A stretch of DNA of 41,192 nt from a virus. Shown piece by piece: positions 8,839 through 16,896 of the stretch. Both the position numbers and the translations under genes were made by a program. Under the pieces are notes generated by a model that saw only the letters and a program-made list of their open reading frames with translations, was not told where the DNA came from and searched no databases. The stretch covers positions 1-41,192 of the IMG/VR virus record IMGVR_UViG_3300007708_000008. One strand, 5' to 3'. Numbering within the stretch: position 1 is the stretch's first letter; every line of letters begins with the position of its first letter.

Positions 8839-10608
8839 TTAGTATTGTATGTAAATGTCGCCAGCTGCTGGGGTAGCTATTGCTGAGTATCCCGTTGCTG
8901 ATGTTCCATATGCTATTTTATTTGCTGCTGTATTTGACCCTGCATTGTGATATCCATAAGTCTTTGCATTATCTAGAGTTGCATATGTTGTTGCTGCTAT
9001 TGCTGTTGTTAAGTATAGTGTTAAATCTAAATCTTCCCAAGAAGCGTTTGTGCCATCTGTTTTTAAATATTTTCCAGTGTAGCCCATTTGATTTGGAAGA
9101 ATTGCATCAAGCCCAGTAACGGTTGCTGTAGAAAAATCTACTGATCCAGTAAATGTCGGAGAAGATAATGGTGCGTAAGTCAATTCTGCTTCGGTAGTAT
9201 TTAATAATTTTCTCCATGAACCTGAATGTGCGTAGTATGCAGATCCTGTTCCATGTACGTGTGCAAACATGCCGTGCTTTGTAGTTGCCGATGGAAGGTT
9301 TGTTTCTGCATCGTATGCCTCCCAGCTTAAATCAGAGCTCTTAACTGTATTTACGGGAAGAGTTACTGTACCAGTAAATGTAGGTGAAGCAAGAGGAGCT
9401 TTTAGATTAACAGTAGTTGTTAATGCGGTAAGTCCAGATACGTCTGCCTGTAAAGCTGCTGCAATTTCTCCGAGGGTATTTAATGTGCCTGGTGCCGAAT
9501 TAATTAAACTATCAATTGCACTTGTTATAGCAGTATTTCTATCTGCAACTTCTGTAGATATTGCTGCAGAAATTGATGATGTAACATCTGCTGATCTTGC
9601 AATTGTTGTTGGTACTACTGCAATATTTAATTTAGCTGCTGCGTCTAAACCAGCATATCCAAAAGCCAAATCTTTTTCAGCTTCCATTACATATCCGTCT
9701 AAGGTGTTGCTAAGCCCGCTTTGTAAGACATATTTGCTATCTGCTGCTGCAGTTGTAGTGTATGAAGCAAGAAGGTATGCTGACAAATCATCCATTGATC
9801 CATTAACAGCTGCAAATCTATCTGTTAATGTAGGATTTAATGCAGATATTGCTCTAGAATTTGTAAAGTATAAATTAGAAGATCCTTCTGCTAGGTCGTT
9901 TGTTGTTTTTGAAGATAAATTTGTTGATCCTGTTACTGCTGCGATAGCAGCAGTTCTAGCAGTAGTCTCTGCAGAAATTGCTGCATTTATTGCAATGCCT
10001 CTATTAGTAGTTTCTGCTGCAACTGCTGAAGTGATAGCAGAATTTCTAGCTGTAGCTTCTGTGGCAACTTTTGAATCGGTGTATGTGTTGGCAGCCTGAG
10101 TTGCTGAAGCAATTGCTGTTAAGTCTTTTGTTTCTGCTGCAGCGATTGCATTTTGCTGTGCTGCTGCTGCTTTATTTGTTGCATCTGTTGTTGAAATTGT
10201 AACAGCTTGACTTTTTGCTGTTTCAATTGCTGCATTTCTTAAAGAAACTTCTGCTGCAATTTGAGTAGCTACTGCTGCAACTGCTCTAGCATCTGTAAAA
10301 TAAAGATTTGTTCCTTCTGGAATTCCAGAGGTGGTCATTGCAGCAAATGCTGAGTTAATGTCGGCTGTAATTGAAAGTGCTGTGGGGAGCTGTGAAGCTG
10401 GGATCTTTCCTTCTGAGTTTAATGTTGCCATTCCATTTGCTTCACCCATTTTAAAAGCATATGATGTTATTTGATTCCATCTTTGTCCGTTACCAATTTT
10501 AAATTTTAGGGTGTCTGTTTCTATTCCAATTTCACCACTTAAAAGAGTTGGGTTTACTGAAGTCCAGTTAGCTGCTGTATCTCTTCGTAGCTGAATTCTT
10601 ACTGCCAT
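8839..10608 (-). CDS. Tail fibre protein, Mtd-like N-terminus
   Basis: 589 residues from the ATG at 10608, chosen over an in-frame ATG at 10626 because GGAGGAG sits 5-6 nt before it and the protein then begins MAVRIQLRRDTAANW, matching the fibre at 741-2552. The rest follows the same plan: a GNG-rich N-terminal fold, long Ala-rich repeats (EVSLRNAAIETAKS and variants), an APGTLNTLGEIAAAL unit, a PLASPTFTGTV repeat occurring twice (the classic fibre repeat), and a short terminal AAGDIYIQY. The start overlaps closely with the stop of the upstream gene at 10610, suggesting coupled translation. Confidence 0.87.
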   Translation of the reverse strand: MAVRIQLRRDTAANWTSVNPTLLSGEIGIETDTLKFKIGNGQRWNQITSYAFKMGEANGMATLNSEGKIPASQLPTALSITADINSAFAAMTTSGIPEGTNLYFTDARAVAAVATQIAAEVSLRNAAIETAKSQAVTISTTDATNKAAAAQQNAIAAAETKDLTAIASATQAANTYTDSKVATEATARNSAITSAVAAETTNRGIAINAAISAETTARTAAIAAVTGSTNLSSKTTNDLAEGSSNLYFTNSRAISALNPTLTDRFAAVNGSMDDLSAYLLASYTTTAAADSKYVLQSGLSNTLDGYVMEAEKDLAFGYAGLDAAAKLNIAVVPTTIARSADVTSSISAAISTEVADRNTAITSAIDSLINSAPGTLNTLGEIAAALQADVSGLTALTTTVNLKAPLASPTFTGTVTLPVNTVKSSDLSWEAYDAETNLPSATTKHGMFAHVHGTGSAYYAHSGSWRKLLNTTEAELTYAPLSSPTFTGSVDFSTATVTGLDAILPNQMGYTGKYLKTDGTNASWEDLDLTLYLTTAIAATTYATLDNAKTYGYHNAGSNTAANKIAYGTSATGYSAIATPAAGDIYIQY

Positions 10609-10609
10609 G

Positions 10610-11071
10610 TTATGCTCCTCCTGCATCTACTGTATTACTAAAATCAGTACCTGCATTTCCACTATTGTTTATTGTATCATTATTATCTGGCCAATACAAA
10701 GAATCTGGTTGTCCAGCATCAAATAATGTTAAAGATTCCCAACTTGCATCTGTAGGACTTGTCGTTGGGGTTCCGCCGTCAACTCCAATTACTTGTGGCA
10801 AAATAACTGCGGGAGATGCAGTTTCATTATATTCAACAAATGTAATTGGGTTCTGTATATCTATGCTATGAACGTCTCCGTCAAATGTATGAGTATGTCT
10901 ATAAAATGGAGTTGGGTCTGTACTTGGAGGGGTTAGTTCAACCCACTCTTCTCCATTGTATATTCTTAAATTTTTACTTAATATATTAAAATAAACATCT
11001 CCAGCTTTTGCGTTATCTGGATCTGCCGCAATAGTAAGTAAATTAAGAGCTACCTTCATTTGGCGAGACAT
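10610..11071 (-). CDS. Baseplate/fibre-associated structural protein
   Basis: 153 residues. The N-terminus (MSRQMKVALNLLTIAADPDNAKAGDVYFNILSKNLRIYN) contains the 'GDVYFN...L.IYNG.EWV' element common in phage fibre-connecting proteins and also found in the next gene upstream. The C-terminal half is low in charge with Thr/Pro/Asp-rich loops. No catalytic motif is recognised. It lies 1 bp before the start of the following fibre gene and 4 bp after the upstream gene, so it belongs to one fibre operon. Confidence 0.7.
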   Translation of the reverse strand: MSRQMKVALNLLTIAADPDNAKAGDVYFNILSKNLRIYNGEEWVELTPPSTDPTPFYRHTHTFDGDVHSIDIQNPITFVEYNETASPAVILPQVIGVDGGTPTTSPTDASWESLTLFDAGQPDSLYWPDNNDTINNSGNAGTDFSNTVDAGGA

Positions 11072-11075
11072 TTTT

Positions 11076-12047
11076 TTATCCTACTACTACTACTCTGTAT
11101 TCCCCGATTGTCGGAGCAACAGCAAAAGCGATGCTGACATTGTTTTCATCTACTCTTGCAACATCTGCTTCAACTTGTGCAAATGGTGATGCTGCCTGAT
11201 AAATTTGAACGGTTACGTCAGTAGTTGCTAGTTTATGATTTACTGTATATGATGTTGCAGATGTTGATAGTGTTGTAGCAAACTTTCTTGCTATTGCATG
11301 ATAGTCTGTTCCATTATTTGTTAATGACCATACATCTGATGTCTCATTCCATAGTATTTCAACGTCTGTCAGGGTTCCGCGTTCTACAAGAATGCCTGCA
11401 TCTGTAGTTGGTGTTCCTGCAAATCCGCTATTAAGCTTTACCTTATTATCTTCAATGTTAATCTGTGTTGTATTTACAGAATTAACAGTTCCAATAACAT
11501 TTAGGTTTCCGCCTACCTGCAAATTGCCAGTGATCTCTACGTTGTCTGGAAGACCAATAGTTACTGCTGCATTGTGTCCACTATTTGGAGAAACAGTAAC
11601 TTCATTTGCTGTTCCAACAATAGTTGCTACATAGTCTCCTGTTGTCTGAGAATCTAGTGGAATAACCAGGTTGGCTTCGCTTGCTCCAGTTAATCTACCT
11701 TGCTGATCTACTGTAAATGTTGGTACTTTTGTAATTGAACCATAAGTTCCAGCTGTTACTGCAGTATCATTTAATTTTATTGTATGTGTTCCCGCTACGT
11801 CGTTATATGTGGCAGTTAATCCTGTGCCAGATACTACTGTGGAGCTAATTACATCTTGAATTACTTCTGTAGAACCAGATGCTGGTACCCACTCTGTCGA
11901 GTTGTAGAAGTAAAGTGTATTTGTTCCAGTGTCAAAGTAAATTTGACCTGCTACTGGATTAGATGGGGCGGACCCTAAGTTTTGAATTCGAGCATTGAGT
12001 AACTCATTCTTGTTGAGATCAATACTAACTAAATATTTTTTTGCCAT
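11076..12047 (-). CDS. Tail fibre/baseplate wedge-like structural protein
   Basis: 323 residues with a GGGAG site. It begins MAKKYLVSIDLNKNELLNAR, then NPVAGQIYFDTGTNTLYFYN, a motif widespread in N-terminal regions of actinobacteriophage and cyanophage tail proteins. The central part (VIGTVNSVNTTQINIEDNKVKLNSG, DAGILVERG) resembles the fibre segment that precedes tip domains in T4-like short fibres. The C-terminus (YTVNHKLATTDVTVQIYQAASPFAQVEADV) matches a terminal beta domain found in many phage appendage proteins. Role by analogy: structural component linking fibres to the baseplate. Confidence 0.8.
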   Translation of the reverse strand: MAKKYLVSIDLNKNELLNARIQNLGSAPSNPVAGQIYFDTGTNTLYFYNSTEWVPASGSTEVIQDVISSTVVSGTGLTATYNDVAGTHTIKLNDTAVTAGTYGSITKVPTFTVDQQGRLTGASEANLVIPLDSQTTGDYVATIVGTANEVTVSPNSGHNAAVTIGLPDNVEITGNLQVGGNLNVIGTVNSVNTTQINIEDNKVKLNSGFAGTPTTDAGILVERGTLTDVEILWNETSDVWSLTNNGTDYHAIARKFATTLSTSATSYTVNHKLATTDVTVQIYQAASPFAQVEADVARVDENNVSIAFAVAPTIGEYRVVVVG

Positions 12048-12060
12048 TTGCTATCTCCCT

Positions 12061-12501
12061 TTATGACAGGTGCGCTGTCCCTGAAAATGGCTGTGCCATT
12101 GTCAGCGTTATTTGATTTAAACCGTTATAATCTATACCCACTTCTAATATATCCCCTGCACTTGATTTTACTGTAACATTTGGGTTATACCCTAAGTTAT
12201 GAAGTATTGGCAATGAATATATACCCTGAACTGGGCCTGTTAATTGTGCTAATTCCCAACTGAAAGACAATGTGTTTGAAGACAGTGTTATTACAGCAGC
12301 ATTAGCCCATGTTGCATCTGATAATTTTGGACCGTAAAATTTAGAAAGAGATTTGTCGTAATAGAAGTCGCCTTCAAGTCCCAAGTTGTTAGAAGGGACA
12401 CCTGTGCCGTTAAGGATAGTTCTACCTCTAGGCCCTTGTGGTCCTGGAGAGGAAACTATTACATCATTAACAATTTCAGTTACAATTACTTTTTCGGCCA
12501 T
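12061..12501 (-). CDS. Structural protein with short collagen-like segment
   Basis: 146 residues. A hydrophobic beta start (MAEKVIVTEIVNDVIVSS) leads into a short GPQGPRG collagen-like stretch, then a GLEGDFYYD...KFYGPK element typical of phage tail appendages. The last 60 residues (ILHNLGYNPNVTVKSSAGD) are a domain related to the C-terminus of the neighbouring 323-aa protein, with the pattern HNLGY.P.VTV. It overlaps the upstream stop (TAATG) at 12501, suggesting coupled translation. Confidence 0.75.
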   Translation of the reverse strand: MAEKVIVTEIVNDVIVSSPGPQGPRGRTILNGTGVPSNNLGLEGDFYYDKSLSKFYGPKLSDATWANAAVITLSSNTLSFSWELAQLTGPVQGIYSLPILHNLGYNPNVTVKSSAGDILEVGIDYNGLNQITLTMAQPFSGTAHLS

Positions 12502-12848
12502 TATACTGTTACCGATCTATTGAGCGTCATGAAGCCCTCAAGGAGTTTTATTTTATTTGCATTAGAATCAACAAGCATAATGTCATATACTGATTTAGGA
12601 TAAAAGAGTTTGTTTGTTTGAGTTGGTGTAAGTGTAATGGTCAATTTCCCATTAAGGCCATCAATTACAATTCCACCTGAAGGTGATGTTAATGTGACGG
12701 CTAGTTTAGCTCCGCCTTTTATGTCACGGATTTGCATCTTTGCAGATGCGCCATTTAAATCAATTGCATTTCCATTATCGTCTTTGTATTCTAGTACAAA
12801 GCTAAATGTAGCATTTTGATCTACTTCGAAATTCTTTTGTCCTGCCAT
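12501..12848 (-). CDS. Beta-rich baseplate/tail protein, BppU-like N-terminal type
   Basis: 115 residues with an AGGAG site. The sequence (ATFSFVLEYKDDNGNAIDLNGASAKMQIRD, KLTITLTPTQTN, YDIMLVDSNANKIKLLEGF) follows the pattern seen in small phage proteins that resemble the N-terminal domain of baseplate upper proteins: a bulk 'input, then YDI.L......LLEG' layout ending in a VTV strand. No enzymatic residues are apparent. It is the first gene of the fibre run after a hairpin at 12871-12904. Confidence 0.7.
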   Translation of the reverse strand: MAGQKNFEVDQNATFSFVLEYKDDNGNAIDLNGASAKMQIRDIKGGAKLAVTLTSPSGGIVIDGLNGKLTITLTPTQTNKLFYPKSVYDIMLVDSNANKIKLLEGFMTLNRSVTV

Positions 12849-12870
12849 TTGCCATAGTCTCCTAAATAGG

Positions 12871-12904
12871 AATACTCCTGTACTAATTTTAGCACAGGAG
12901 TATT
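12871..12904 (-). terminator. Hairpin between holin-like gene and fibre operon
   Basis: An 11-bp perfect inverted repeat (AATACTCCTGT ... ACAGGAGTATT) with a 12-nt loop. It lies just after the minus-strand stop of the 79-aa gene and just before the fibre operon. On the minus strand the run after the stem (CCTATTT) is only moderately T-rich, so it may be a weak terminator or an mRNA processing/stability hairpin. Confidence 0.6.
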
Positions 12905-12920
12905 TCTAATTGACTACTTT

Positions 12921-13160
12921 TTAAGCCTTGTTAACGAAACCGAAATTCTTGTCATTTGGATTAAGTGCCTTTAATAGAACTGGCGCTACTGCTGCCACTC
13001 CGCCAAGTAATAGGTCTCTGGGATTTGTATTACCTGTCATGTATAAAGCAAGAGCTGCTGAAAGAAATGCTCTTCCATAACTTGCTAACGCTGCTAGAAT
13101 CTGTTCTTGCATAGTTACCTTTCCATCTTTGTTTAAATCTGCTTTTGCAAATTTAGCCAT
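12921..13160 (-). CDS. Small membrane protein with EF-hand-like loop, probable holin
   Basis: 79 residues with an AGGAG site. Residues about 8-19 (DLNKDGKVTMQE) match the calcium-binding EF-hand loop D-x-N-x-D-G-x-V-x-x-x-E. Two hydrophobic helices follow (ILAALASYGRAFLSAALALYM and DLLLGGVAAVAPVLLKAL), then NPNDKNFGF. This two-helix layout ending in a PND..FG tail resembles small actinophage holins. The cell-wall hydrolase-like gene at 15365 is nearby on the other strand. Holin is the best guess; a structural membrane protein is the alternative. Confidence 0.6.
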   Translation of the reverse strand: MAKFAKADLNKDGKVTMQEQILAALASYGRAFLSAALALYMTGNTNPRDLLLGGVAAVAPVLLKALNPNDKNFGFVNKA

Positions 13161-13176
13161 TTTATTATCTCCTTGT

Positions 13177-13213
13177 GGGCAATTTGCCCTTGGAATTTTC
13201 GGCCTAAGCCGAA
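13177..13213 (-). promoter_or_regulatory. Two hairpins between RNR and holin-like gene
   Basis: TTCGGC-CTAA-GCCGAA at 13198-13213 and GGGCAA-T-TTGCCC at 13177-13189 lie between the stop of the ribonucleotide reductase gene and the next minus-strand start. The first, followed on the minus strand by AATTCC, may be a weak terminator. The second sits just upstream of the AGGAG site and could affect translation of the holin-like gene. Confidence 0.4.
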
Positions 13214-13229
13214 TACTATAATTCTACCA

Positions 13230-15164
13230 CTATGCTGAAATATCCACAAGTTCGCAATTTCCATCGGAACTGCAGGCAAGGGTGGCAGAGGGTGATGTTC
13301 CGTCTTCTGTCTCATAGAATGAAAGGTCTTCCCAACGAATATTCTTAGGCATCTTTGCAACCAGCGCATCGTAATCTTCCTTTGAAACCTCTTGGTAAGG
13401 AGCTTGCTTGTATGTATGATCTGAATGCGGTAGGAATGAAATTCCAGAGACCTCGTCAAAATTCTTATACACCCAAGCGCCAACTTCCATCCATTCATCT
13501 TCTTTTACTGAAACGGTAATTGATGGCTTGTGTTCACACCAAGCACGTTGATAAACTAGCCATATGTCTAAGTGCTGAATGGCAGTTAAATCATTTCTTA
13601 CAATTGCACCATCTGGTGCCTTTACTGGAAATGAAAATACGTAAGTATCATTTGGCTTCATAACATCGTCTTCTACTGGAATGCCCACTTCTTTTAAGAA
13701 TGTAGAAATTGGATCTCCTTTAGAGCCACGAACTGTACGAATATAATATGGAGAATGCCATGGGTGCATGCCTGAAGATACGCCAACTAGTTGTGAAACG
13801 GTTCCAGAAGGCTTGACACAAGTAATTGCTGCAGATTCTGGAATACCAATTTTACCAGACTCTTCTCTGTTTACTTCTCTTGCTTTTTCACGCAAAGTCA
13901 TAAGAAATGATTCAAGCATAACAATATCTTCTTTTCCAGACATAAATTTGTGACCAAACTGCCCAGTTAAAGAAACTCCGAGTAAGCGCTCTTCTTCTGT
14001 ATTGTCTTTCCAAATTTTACGTAAGTATTTAAAGTCGGTTAAAGTTGATTGCCACGTTCCAAGAATTGTAGCCAGCTCGACTTTGCGCTGAATATCTTTC
14101 TTTGTATCGTTTTCACGTAATACGACTTCTGAAAGATTGCAAAACTGATAAGGACGTAAAATAATTTCTGAACAAGGGTTAGTTCCGTAGTGTATATCTG
14201 GATCTCTTCTTCCAAACTTGGCTGCTTGGGCTTGAGCTGCGGCCACATTGTATATACCTCGCTCTCCTGATTTTGAGTCATAAAGAGATTTCCATTCTGC
14301 AATAAATTGCTCCATCTCTGGCTTGCGTGAGTATGCAACAGAGTTATTTGATAATGCACGTTGTGGGCTTAGCTCCCACCAATTGCCTGACTTTGCTTGA
14401 GCCATCTCAATATCATTAATATTAGAAAGCGAAATCATTGCTGACCTACGTACTCCGCCAACAACTACAACTTCGCCAATCTTGCACATTATGTCGTGAC
14501 ATTCAATTGGCTTAAGATTTCTTCCTGTAGCATTTTTAAATTTAGCAATTGTAAAATCAAAAAGATTTATTAATGGTTGTGGCCCAGAAGATCTGCCTCC
14601 CATTGTCTTTAAACGTGCCCCTGAAGGTCTAACTTTTGAAACATCAATAGCTGGAATGTGTCCTGTCCAAAGTAAAGCCAACAGTTCACGATATGCTTTT
14701 GCCCAACCTTGTTTTGAATCTTCAACAACAATAACTGTATCTGACTTTTCAAGTTTTTCTGGGACTGGCGGAAGTTTGTTGATGTACTTGTATTCTACTG
14801 AAAACCCAACGCCAGTTCCGCACATTAGAACATACATTGTTTCATCAAAAGAACGGGGAGAATCAACTGGAAGAAAAGCACAGTTATATCCTGCAACATT
14901 ATCTCTTTCTAATGCAGCACCTGAAGTCATTACAGATCTCATAGACGGCATAACATTTCTTTCAAAAACAAACTCTTTTAATTCCGCAACTAGCTTTTCA
15001 TTTGGAATATAATTGTGATTTACCTTTAGATGATTAGTCATAAAATTAAAATATCTATCTACTGTTTCTCCCCAGGTTTCTCTTCGACCTTCCGACTCTA
15101 CCCACTTTGCATATCTAGATAAAGCAATAAAGTTTTCATAAGGATTTTCAATAGTTTGCAACAT
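13230..15164 (-). CDS. nrdJ: Adenosylcobalamin-dependent (class II) ribonucleotide reductase
   Basis: 644 residues, slightly shorter than the ~740 of Lactobacillus RTPR. It makes deoxyribonucleotides from ribonucleotides using a B12-derived thiyl radical, without a separate radical subunit. By alignment in mind, C95 (AGYNCAF) and C342 (FCNLSEV) are the reducible pair, C331 carries the thiyl radical and E333 is the general base (GTNPCSEI); the 331-342 spacing equals 408-419 of RTPR. KPSGTVSQLVG and MPSMR are family motifs. The C-terminal ACSSDGNC supplies the shuttle cysteines. It probably feeds phage DNA synthesis and would make replication depend on host cobalamin. The start has a weak AAGG site. 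Confidence 0.93.
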   Translation of the reverse strand: MLQTIENPYENFIALSRYAKWVESEGRRETWGETVDRYFNFMTNHLKVNHNYIPNEKLVAELKEFVFERNVMPSMRSVMTSGAALERDNVAGYNCAFLPVDSPRSFDETMYVLMCGTGVGFSVEYKYINKLPPVPEKLEKSDTVIVVEDSKQGWAKAYRELLALLWTGHIPAIDVSKVRPSGARLKTMGGRSSGPQPLINLFDFTIAKFKNATGRNLKPIECHDIMCKIGEVVVVGGVRRSAMISLSNINDIEMAQAKSGNWWELSPQRALSNNSVAYSRKPEMEQFIAEWKSLYDSKSGERGIYNVAAAQAQAAKFGRRDPDIHYGTNPCSEIILRPYQFCNLSEVVLRENDTKKDIQRKVELATILGTWQSTLTDFKYLRKIWKDNTEEERLLGVSLTGQFGHKFMSGKEDIVMLESFLMTLREKAREVNREESGKIGIPESAAITCVKPSGTVSQLVGVSSGMHPWHSPYYIRTVRGSKGDPISTFLKEVGIPVEDDVMKPNDTYVFSFPVKAPDGAIVRNDLTAIQHLDIWLVYQRAWCEHKPSITVSVKEDEWMEVGAWVYKNFDEVSGISFLPHSDHTYKQAPYQEVSKEDYDALVAKMPKNIRWEDLSFYETEDGTSPSATLACSSDGNCELVDISA

Positions 15165-15288
15165 TTATATACGACCTTTTCTCCGCCTTGCGGTATAATT
15201 TTGTGTGAAGTCCTAGTGTATCAAACTTTTATTTAGCGGTCTAGTGCCCAAAAAATATTCTGAACGTCTCACATAATGATACATTGTT

Positions 15289-15331
15289 TTAGTTAACTAA
15301 GTTGACATTACTTATATATTAATGTTATGAT
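15289..15331 (+). promoter_or_regulatory. Promoter with adjacent 12-bp palindrome
   Basis: TTGACA (15302-15307), 18-nt spacer and TATGAT (15326-15331) form a sigma-70/SigA-type promoter for the lysozyme-like gene. The perfect palindrome TTAGTTAACTAA at 15289-15300 abuts the -35 box and could be an operator. Confidence 0.65.
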
Positions 15332-15364
15332 TATAGTTCGTTATCTCTATAGGAGGAAATGCCA

Positions 15365-15907
15365 ATGGAGAATATAAAGCAACAGTTTAGCGATTTAGTT
15401 CGTGACTGGACGATAATAGCAGTAACAATGTTATTTTTGTTTGGTAACTCAGCAAACGCTTTAACTGTAGTAGAACCTTTAGTGAAAACTGAAGCCCAAT
15501 TAAAGCAAGAAGTTTTAGATAGCTTTAGTAAAGAAATTTACAAGCCATCTGAGATGCTTACAGATCAAGAGTTGTTAACACTTCTGGAGACTGTAGGATT
15601 TGAAGGAGTAGGCCTTAAGAAAGCCTGGTCCATAGCAAAGCGTGAATCTAATGGAAGACCGCTTGCATATAACGGGGACAGAAAAACAGGAGATAGTTCT
15701 TACGGATTATTTCAGATAAATATGATTGGAAATCTTGGTCCTGAAAGACTTGAGAAATTTGATCTACAGAGTAACAAAGAGTTATTCGACCCAGTAACAA
15801 ACGCAGAGATAACGTACTATATGACCGATGGCGGCAGTGATTGGTCAAGCTGGAAGGGTATGACCCCGAGAGCTAAGGAATTTTATTTAAAATTTCCGAC
15901 AAAGTAA
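15365..15907 (+). CDS. Membrane-anchored lysozyme / lytic transglycosylase-like protein
   Basis: 180 residues from the ATG at 15365, chosen over the ATG at 15359 because AGGAGG at 15351-15356 is 8 nt away. A hydrophobic segment at about 15-32 (WTIIAVTMLFLFGNSANA) looks like a signal peptide or anchor. The C-terminal domain (about 70-180) has the lysozyme-like signature: catalytic Glu94 in AKRESNGRPLAYN, then TGDSSYGLFQINM, an FDP..NAE segment and GGSDWSSW. By family it would cut peptidoglycan glycan strands. It may be the lysis enzyme or a virion-associated hydrolase; the signal-anchor favours export. Confidence 0.8.
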   Translation: MENIKQQFSDLVRDWTIIAVTMLFLFGNSANALTVVEPLVKTEAQLKQEVLDSFSKEIYKPSEMLTDQELLTLLETVGFEGVGLKKAWSIAKRESNGRPLAYNGDRKTGDSSYGLFQINMIGNLGPERLEKFDLQSNKELFDPVTNAEITYYMTDGGSDWSSWKGMTPRAKEFYLKFPTK

Positions 15908-15917
15908 AGGAGATGGG

Positions 15918-16136
15918 ATGAGGATACAATATGTATCAACTTACATCTCCATGTCAGAAGATGGATTGGTTGAAAAGCTTTTATGCCCAGTAGACCAGTC
16001 CATTCTTTTTTGTAATCAAGATTTAGAAGACAATATATTTCTATACTGCCTACAATGTGAGTATAAAAACAATATGGGATCTTCAACGTATCAGAATATA
16101 GTAAAGCTTGTTGAGGCACAGAATAATGTGCGATAA
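15918..16136 (+). CDS. Small Cys-containing protein, zinc-ribbon-like
   Basis: 72 residues. Cysteines occur as LLCPVDQSILFCNQ and then YCLQCEY, a plausible four-Cys zinc site. No known family is recognised. AAGGAGATGGG lies just before the start, and the 3' end overlaps the next small gene by 11 bp, so the genes are probably cotranslated from the promoter at 15302. Confidence 0.65.
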   Translation: MRIQYVSTYISMSEDGLVEKLLCPVDQSILFCNQDLEDNIFLYCLQCEYKNNMGSSTYQNIVKLVEAQNNVR

Positions 16137-16233
16137 AGAATACTGTGAGTGCAATAAAGAGTCGGCACCAATGCAGGTTACCGACGCTATGGGTAGAGAG
16201 GTTTTTTGGCTAGATGCAGGAAGACCAGAATAA
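16126..16233 (+). CDS. Tiny Cys-rich protein (35 aa)
   Basis: 35 residues, beginning MCDKEYCECNKESAP. C2, C7 and C9 are close together, as in metal-binding knuckles. It overlaps the upstream gene by 11 bp and the downstream gene by 20 bp, and keeps codon composition similar to its neighbours. No function is recognised. Support is the overlap architecture and the lack of competing frame; moderate confidence only. Confidence 0.5.
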   Translation: MCDKEYCECNKESAPMQVTDAMGREVFWLDAGRPE

Positions 16234-16426
16234 AGAAGTTTCAAGTAATCTTGAAGATAATTTGCCTATGGTGAATTATATTATGCTTCATAGAATGTAC
16301 GACCTTCTTACCTTAATTTCAAATAAAATTGTAGGTAGTGAAGATACTCAAAAAATGATAGAATATCATGAGGCGGGTTACCTATTGGGGCCAGCGCCTT
16401 CATTTACACCAGGTGAGGAAGAATAA
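16214..16426 (+). CDS. Hypothetical small protein
   Basis: 70 residues, acidic, with a probable helix (MVNYIMLHRMYDLLTLISNKI). The phrase MYDLL also occurs in the next gene (GNMYDLLVEKG), hinting that the two are related or partner proteins. No family is recognised. It sits in a run of small overlapping genes after the lysozyme-like gene. Confidence 0.65.
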   Translation: MQEDQNKEVSSNLEDNLPMVNYIMLHRMYDLLTLISNKIVGSEDTQKMIEYHEAGYLLGPAPSFTPGEEE

Positions 16427-16427
16427 A

Positions 16428-16616
16428 ATGGAAAAAGAAAAAGTAGTACTACTAATGCTAGAAAAACTAAACAATGATACAAGATTTGCTGGAGTTTCAA
16501 GCGGAGCAGATATTGCAGACGTTGAGCAGCAAATTATTAAGAACCAGCCATTCTTGCAGTGGCAAATGGGCAACATGTACGACCTTCTTGTAGAAAAAGG
16601 CGTATTAGTTCCTTGA
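16428..16616 (+). CDS. Hypothetical small protein
   Basis: 62 residues from the ATG at 16428, one base after the upstream stop, with GAGGAAG 6 nt before it. A longer frame from 16368 exists but would overlap the upstream gene by 59 bp without a ribosome binding site. The sequence (VVLLMLEKLNNDTRFAGVSSGADIADVEQQI) is predicted helical. No family recognised. A terminator-like hairpin follows. Confidence 0.65.
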   Translation: MEKEKVVLLMLEKLNNDTRFAGVSSGADIADVEQQIIKNQPFLQWQMGNMYDLLVEKGVLVP

Positions 16617-16676
16617 CATTATTTAGATAATACTTTATACTTTTAAAGTATTGGTCGAGTTTTGCTCCCAGTATAT

Positions 16677-16720
16677 AAAGCCTCATTCGGATCCGCCTCT
16701 GAATGGGGCTTTATTATTTA
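16677..16720 (+). terminator. Rho-independent-type terminator
   Basis: Stem AAAGCC-T-CATTC pairs with GAATG-G-GGCTTT (16677-16688 with 16701-16712, one G-T), followed by ATTATTTA. It closes the lysozyme-like operon before the next promoter. Confidence 0.65.
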
Positions 16721-16725
16721 AGTGG

Positions 16726-16731
16726 TATAAT
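16726..16731 (+). promoter_or_regulatory. -10 element of a leaderless promoter
   Basis: TATAAT with only 9 nt between it and the ATG at 16741. Transcription would start within about 3 nt of the ATG, giving a leaderless mRNA. No good -35 is visible. Confidence 0.5.
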
Positions 16732-16740
16732 TATATTATC

Positions 16741-16896
16741 ATGTCCCCTAGAGATCATTTTAAACAAGCAATGCATAGCCCTTACTTTACATCACCTGGT
16801 TATGCTGATACTCCGAGTGGCCAATTCGATCAAAAGCTAGATAAAAATCTTAATAAAATAAAAGGATTTTTTAAACGTATAGTTAGGAAGAAGTAA
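16741..16896 (+). CDS. Small basic protein, leaderless start
   Basis: 51 residues, MSPRDHFKQAMHSPYFTSPG to GFFKRIVRKK. The N-terminal part is Pro/Gly/Ser rich and the end is strongly basic and amphipathic. A longer in-frame ATG at 16651 lies before the terminator and is rejected. The start follows the -10 box by 9 nt. It overlaps the next gene by one base (TAATG). Confidence 0.6.
   Translation: MSPRDHFKQAMHSPYFTSPGYADTPSGQFDQKLDKNLNKIKGFFKRIVRKK

Noticed and set aside
9269-10099. 276-residue plus-strand ORF opposite the 589-aa fibre
   Set aside because: Antisense shadow of a repetitive fibre gene with low-complexity Val/Ala sequence and no ribosome binding site.
13133-13498. Minus-strand ORF overlapping the RNR 3' end
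   Set aside because: Frame shadow; the RNR frame has the family motifs and the terminal CxxxxxC.
16651-16740. Longer start for the 51-aa gene
   Set aside because: It would run through a terminator hairpin and the -10 box.
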